Assembly (NCBI RefSeq): GCF_020829685.1
Contig: NZ_JAIVFR010000144.1
Span: forward strand, 1 to 10,240
Reading direction: 5' to 3'
Length of the DNA: 10,240 nt
Origin: Nostoc sp. CHAB 5715
GTDB lineage: Bacteria; Cyanobacteriota; Cyanobacteriia; Cyanobacteriales; Nostocaceae
The notes beneath the pieces are model-generated. The model worked only from the letters and a program-made list of their open reading frames with translations, searched no databases and was not told where the DNA came from. How positions within the stretch are numbered: the first letter of the stretch is position 1; each line of letters begins with the position of its first letter. A program made the translations under genes and the position numbers. Shown here piece by piece: positions 7,334 to 10,240 of this stretch.

Positions 7334-7427
7334 AGGGAATGGGGAGTGGGGAGTGGGGAGTGGGGAGTGGGGGAGATGAGGGAGATGAGGGAGATGGGGG
7401 AGGATGAGGGAGATGAGGGACAATAAT
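7334..7427 (+). repeat. GGGGAGT heptamers followed by GAGATGAGG nonamers
   Basis: Right after the adaptor stop come about four GGGGAGT heptamers (about 7341-7371), then a less regular run of GGGAGATGA-type 9-base units to about 7420. This purine-only tract separates the adaptor and pump genes and matches the array at 1158. Confidence 0.85.
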
Positions 7428-7440
7428 AACTCCTAACTCT

Positions 7441-7500
7441 TGACTAATGACCAATGACTAATGACTAATGACTAATGACTAATGACTAATGACTAATGAC
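7441..7500 (+). repeat. TGACTAA heptamer array that supplies the pump start codon
   Basis: Eight heptamers (7441-7496; the second is TGACCAA) are followed by TGAC. The pump ATG at 7496-7498 spans the last unit and the trailing TGAC. Every unit junction holds an ATG and stop-like TGA and TAA triplets, with the frame rotating by one base per unit. Confidence 0.92.
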
Positions 7501-8537
7501 CTTTAATATCTCAGCTTGGTCGATTAAAAAACCTGTTCCTACAATAGTTTTATTTTTAATTTTGACAGTTTTGGGTTGGTTCTCCTTCATATCCTTGGGG
7601 ATTGATACTAACCCAAATATTGATGTGCCAGCAGTTTCGATAGAAGTCACTCAACCGGGTGCAGGCCCGGCCGAACTAGAATCCCAAGTGACGAAAAAAA
7701 TTGAAGATGCCGTCGCGGGGTTGGGCAATATCGATTATATAATTTCCACTGTCAGCGATGGGAATTCAGAGACGACAATTAATTTTGTTTTGGGTACAGA
7801 TAGCGATCGCGCCACTAATGATGTTCGCAATGCGATCGCTCAAATTCGCCAAGATTTACCCCAAGATATCAACGATCCAATTGTGGAACGTCTGGAATTT
7901 TCTGGCGGCCCAATAATCACCTACGCAGTTAAATCAGATCGGCGTTCTGTAGAAGAATGAAGATAAATTTGGCGATGTGCGTCAAGCCGCCCGCTTGAAT
8001 AATCAACCCGTGGTAGCTTTCCAAGTGTTGCGTAGTACTGGCAGCGTTCTGGTGACAGTGGAAGAAGGAGTAAAAGTAGCAGTTAAAGAACTGGAAAAAA
8101 CCCTTCCCCCAGATGTCAAGCTGGATCTAATTTTTACTAGAGCCGATATTGTTCGCCAATCCTACCAAAGCACCATTGATGAATTGATTCAAGCTTCGGT
8201 GCTGGCGGTCATCGTTATTTTAGTGTTTTTGCGGGACTGGCGAGCAACATTAATTACGGCTGTTGCCTTACCCCTATCAATAATTCCCACTTTTGCAGTA
8301 CAGCAAGCCCTTGGTTACACCCTCAACAACATGACTTTGTTGGCATTAGCGCTGGCGGTGGGCAACTTGGTAGATGATGCCGTCGTAGAAATCGAAAATA
8401 TGGAACGGCACATGGCTATGGGCAAGTCAGCTTGGGAAGCGGCTTTTGACTCTTCCGAGGAAGTAGGGTTAGCGGTAGTAGCAAGTGCAGCGACGATTGT
8501 TGCCGTGTTTCTGCCCGTTGCCTTTATGGGTGGGATT
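7496..8537 (+). pseudogene. RND multidrug efflux pump (AcrB/HAE-type), 5' part, with internal deletion
   Basis: The inner-membrane proton-driven pump of the adaptor/RND system begins normally with MTFNISAWSIKKPVPT and the first membrane helix, then the first porter subdomain up to DRRSVEE. At about 7958 the frame hits TGA, and the family sequence resumes at once in the +1 frame with EDKFGDVRQAARL. Roughly 100 codons of the periplasmic porter region are therefore missing, with GAAGA-like microhomology at the junction. It continues through helices 2-6, including VDDAVVEIEN, whose paired Asp codons at 8373-8378 are the proton-relay residues. Family sequence stops at FMGGI (8523-8537). After that the plus strand reads only the complement of the inverted downstream part; the plus frame stays open to 8654, but those residues are meaningless. 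The ATG lies in a heptamer array with no Shine-Dalgarno sequence. Confidence 0.93.
8528..8537 (+). repeat. Left copy of the 10-bp duplication at the inversion/IS junction
   Basis: GGGTGGGATT here encodes the GGI of FMGGI. An exact inverted copy (AATCCCACCC) lies at 9407-9416, directly against the IS-like sequence. Ten bases is within the target-duplication range of IS4-family elements, so the pair is read as a target duplication separated by inversion. Confidence 0.75.
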
Positions 8538-9203
8538 GCCCGTTGTGGGTTAGGAATTACCAAAATCTCTGGTTTAACCAAACTCGCAGTCGAAGACACT
8601 TCTACCAATCCGGCTATGGATCGCATCTGCTTTTCTAGGGTATCAGCAGCTTGATTCAATGCTTCGGGATTTTCACTTCTGAGGACAATTGATAAACCTT
8701 TGCGATCGCCACCTGGTGACTGACTTTGAAAACTAATTCTAGCTCCTGGTATTTGCTCAAAGGAAGGGCGTACTTGTTGCTCAAACTGTTTTTGAGAAAT
8801 ATTTCGTTCCTCTCTAGGTTTGAGATTAATGGTAAGGGTTGCAGAATTGATCTCTTCGGTTGCTAATACACGTTCAACTACTGGGTTTTGCCGGATGATA
8901 TCAGTCGCTTGTGTAACTACCTTATTAACGTCTTCTAATGTCGAACCAGGAGGTAATTCTATAGATACGTTGGAAATTCCAAAGTCGCCATCATCCACAA
9001 AACCCTTGGGAATCAAGGGAACCAGCGTTAGACTCGCAATGAAAAAAGCTAAAGCGATCGCCATTGTTGTCAATCTATGGCGTAACGCTCACTCTAAAAG
9101 TGATCTATAAGGTTGAAAACCCCGACGCTTCTCAGTTTTGACTTTTCTGTTTCCGTTCTTGCTACCTGGAAGTGTAAATTTAAAATTAAACAATTTTATT
9201 ACA

Positions 9204-9289
9204 CCCCCTGCCCCCCTACTCCCCTGCTCCCCTCCTTTTGTACAGACGCGATTAATCGCGTCTCTACCAACGCCATTAATCGCGTCTCT
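9204..9289. repeat. Palindromic repeat and C-rich tract embedded in the pump coding sequence
   Basis: A C-rich tract with CCCCTGCTCCCCTCC-type units (about 9204-9235) is followed by TGTACAGACGCG and the 20-bp palindrome AGACGCGATTAATCGCGTCT (9244-9263). A second, imperfect copy, CGCCATTAATCGCGTCTCT, is at 9271-9289. The same unit occurs at 4131-4216. Here it lies within an open minus-strand pump frame and encodes RDAIN twice. Confidence 0.9.
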
Positions 9290-9406
9290 CCCCTTTTCCT
9301 TCAAAAGATATGCCCCCATCATCGGCGTAACCATCCGCGCTACAAGAGTGGAGAAAATTGTGGAAACTGCAACGGTAACACCAAATGGTTGAAAAAACTG
9401 CCCCGG

Positions 9407-9416
9407 AATCCCACCC
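9407..9416 (-). repeat. Right copy of the 10-bp duplication, abutting the IS
   Basis: AATCCCACCC is the inverse of 8528-8537. On the minus strand it precedes CCGGGGCAG (PGQ of the pump). Upstream of it on that strand there is no pump sequence, only IS-like DNA, so it marks the IS boundary near 9417. Confidence 0.75.
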
Positions 9417-10240
9417 TAGCCCTGTCAAGGTGACTGTTTTGCAGTCGCCAAAAGTTTGGCAGTCGAGACATGTGGATGTTGAGGGTCATACAATGGAAAA
9501 GTCTTTCTTCTTCTTTGGAGCACGGGTGTGTTTGAGAAAAGACTTCAAACGAACCCGCCAAGCCAAATCTTGGAGGCATTTGGCAAACTGTTCGAGTTCA
9601 AAATCAGCAAATACACTCCAATGCTCTGGAGCGATCGCAATCATCATTCCTCGATAAGTGCTTTGTACTTCGTCAACCATGTAGTAATCAGAAAGTCCTG
9701 CATCAATTTTTCCCACACCATGTATGCGTAGCTATTACCCCACGAACGGTTGCCAAAATGTTGTGAGTAACTAATGCAAGGCAAAACCAGAATAATGCAG
9801 CCTTTGGATAGCCCAAAGTTTGAATTTGGCACTCGTAATTTTCCGTCACAGTTTGAAACAGATTTTCAACACTGCGCCGTTCTCGGTATAATTGTGCGAC
9901 AACTGCTGCGGTAACAGTAGGAGTTGGAAGCATTGTAAAAATGACGATTTCATTCTCACCGTTGCGATCTGGTTTTTTTAGTTTCAAAACAACTCGCCTG
10001 ATCCGCAGCGATTTTCCGGCATCGCTCAAACTAACAGTTTGTTCAAGTCAAGAACTACTAGTGACTTTCCTGGCAGTGCCCCAGCAGCGATTGTTCGCAG
10101 TATTTTCAGACGATGGTCGGTTTTTTCAAGGCAGTTCCCATCAAGAATTCTGATTTTGTATCCACTTAATATTTGTGGTGATTTACCACCAACAAACTTT
10201 AATTTTACTTGCCATGCCTATGGCTGTTTCCCTTACAATT
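9417..10240 (-). mobile_element. IS4-family insertion sequence, one end inside the window
   Basis: The element starts at about 9417, against the 10-bp duplication, and continues past the right edge. Its terminal ~70 bp (TAGCCCTGTCAAGGTGACTG onward) contain two hairpins, GACTG/CAGTC (9432-9446) and GCCAAA-AG-TTTGGC (9447-9460). These would lie just beyond the transposase stop and could form part of the end or a terminator. The opposite terminal repeat is outside the window, so the inverted repeats cannot be verified. Confidence 0.75.
9486..10239 (-). pseudogene. IS4-family DDE transposase, multiply disrupted
   Basis: Four consecutive minus-strand pieces read as one IS4-type transposase in different frames. 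VRETAIGMASKIK comes before about 10195. VGGKSPQILSGYKIRILDGN, with the first catalytic Asp, runs to about 10047 (LVVLDL). EQTVSLSDAGKSLRIRR through YRERRSVENLFQ, which carries the catalytic Glu, runs to about 9727 (GVIATH). VGKIDAGLSDYYMVDEVQ (from 9716) runs to TGA 9486-9488. Between the second and third pieces roughly 100 codons are missing, including the second catalytic Asp. An extra four bases (CATA/ACAT) at 9720-9726 and a one-base shift near 10190-10200 break the other joints. The element cannot encode an active enzyme. The N-terminal end lies outside the window. Confidence 0.88.

Larger units (their letters stand above)
8538..9416 (-). pseudogene. RND efflux pump, inverted central part
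   Basis: Read on the minus strand from 9416, this segment continues exactly where the plus-strand part stops. GGIPGQFFQPFGVTVAVST comes first, then a membrane stretch ending GAYLLKEK (9293). A 57-codon repeat-derived linker (9122-9292) and GFQPYRSLLE follow. A TGA at 9089-9091 replaces the conserved Trp codon of EWALRHRLT. Then come helix 7 (MAIALAFFIASLTLVPLIP) and the second porter region with VDDGDFGISNVSIELPPGST, SIVLRSENPEAL and LVKPEILVIPNPQRA, which ends at the breakpoint near 8538. The remaining C-terminal ~400 residues (expected to start near AD-G after QRA) are not in the window. Breakpoints are marked by GGGTGGGATT at 8528-8537 and its inverse at 9407-9416. Family identity is clear; the whole locus is a pseudogene unless the arrangement is an assembly error. 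Confidence 0.93.

Noticed and set aside
7441..7500. Tandem repeats as a CRISPR array
   Set aside because: Units are 7 bp with no spacers, and no cas genes are present; the same applies to the array at 1271-1375.
8538..8654. Extension of the pump plus-strand frame beyond 8537
   Set aside because: Residues after FMGGI are the antisense of the inverted pump segment, not family sequence.

Overview
The window is cyanobacterial DNA, most likely from a heterocyst-forming, Nostoc-like organism. It has at least 14 copies of the octamer GCGATCGC (HIP1; starts at 948, 984, 1998, 2016, 3386, 6057, 6737, 6964, 7266, 7803, 7832, 8702, 9054, 9631), where chance predicts about one per 65 kb. It also has several heptanucleotide tandem arrays, dispersed palindromic repeats and a cyanobacterial-type accD. 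The first ~134 bases differ sharply: they are very GC-rich, and on the minus strand they read as an alphaproteobacterial-style protein. The left edge is therefore probably an assembly chimera, or less likely a foreign insertion.

Layout. 1-134: foreign-looking GC-rich piece. 135-1157 (+): MFS transporter lacking its N-terminal part. 1158-1376: heptamer arrays. 1377-2327 (-): accD, the one complete housekeeping gene. 2328-2587: spacer with a nested-hairpin repeat. 2588-3631 (-): oligopeptide-type ABC permease with an aberrant C-terminus. 3632-4204: non-coding stretch with serial hairpins and two tandem copies of a palindromic repeat. 4205-5086 (-): HD-domain phosphohydrolase. 5087-5918: AT-rich spacer with inverted repeats. 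5919-7333 (+): periplasmic adaptor of an RND efflux pump, frameshifted. 7496-9416: RND pump gene, deleted, inverted and nonsense-mutated. 9417-10240 (-): decayed IS4-family insertion sequence running off the right edge.

The right half is the main story. An adaptor/RND efflux operon has been destroyed in steps: a frameshift in the adaptor, a deletion of roughly 100 codons in the pump, an IS4-type insertion with an apparent 10-bp target duplication, an inversion of the downstream part of the pump together with the IS, a TGG-to-TGA nonsense change, and decay of the transposase itself. Either this genome is eroding (as in some symbiotic cyanobacteria) or the assembly is poor; the chimeric left edge makes the second worth excluding.

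A second theme is repeats invading gene edges and gene interiors. Heptamers supply the pump's start codon and abut the accD stop. A 43-bp palindromic repeat encodes the last residues of the HD protein. The same palindrome is translated in frame inside the pump's cytoplasmic linker. I found no convincing undescribed multi-gene system; the strongest unexplained element is the structured region at about 3740-4085.
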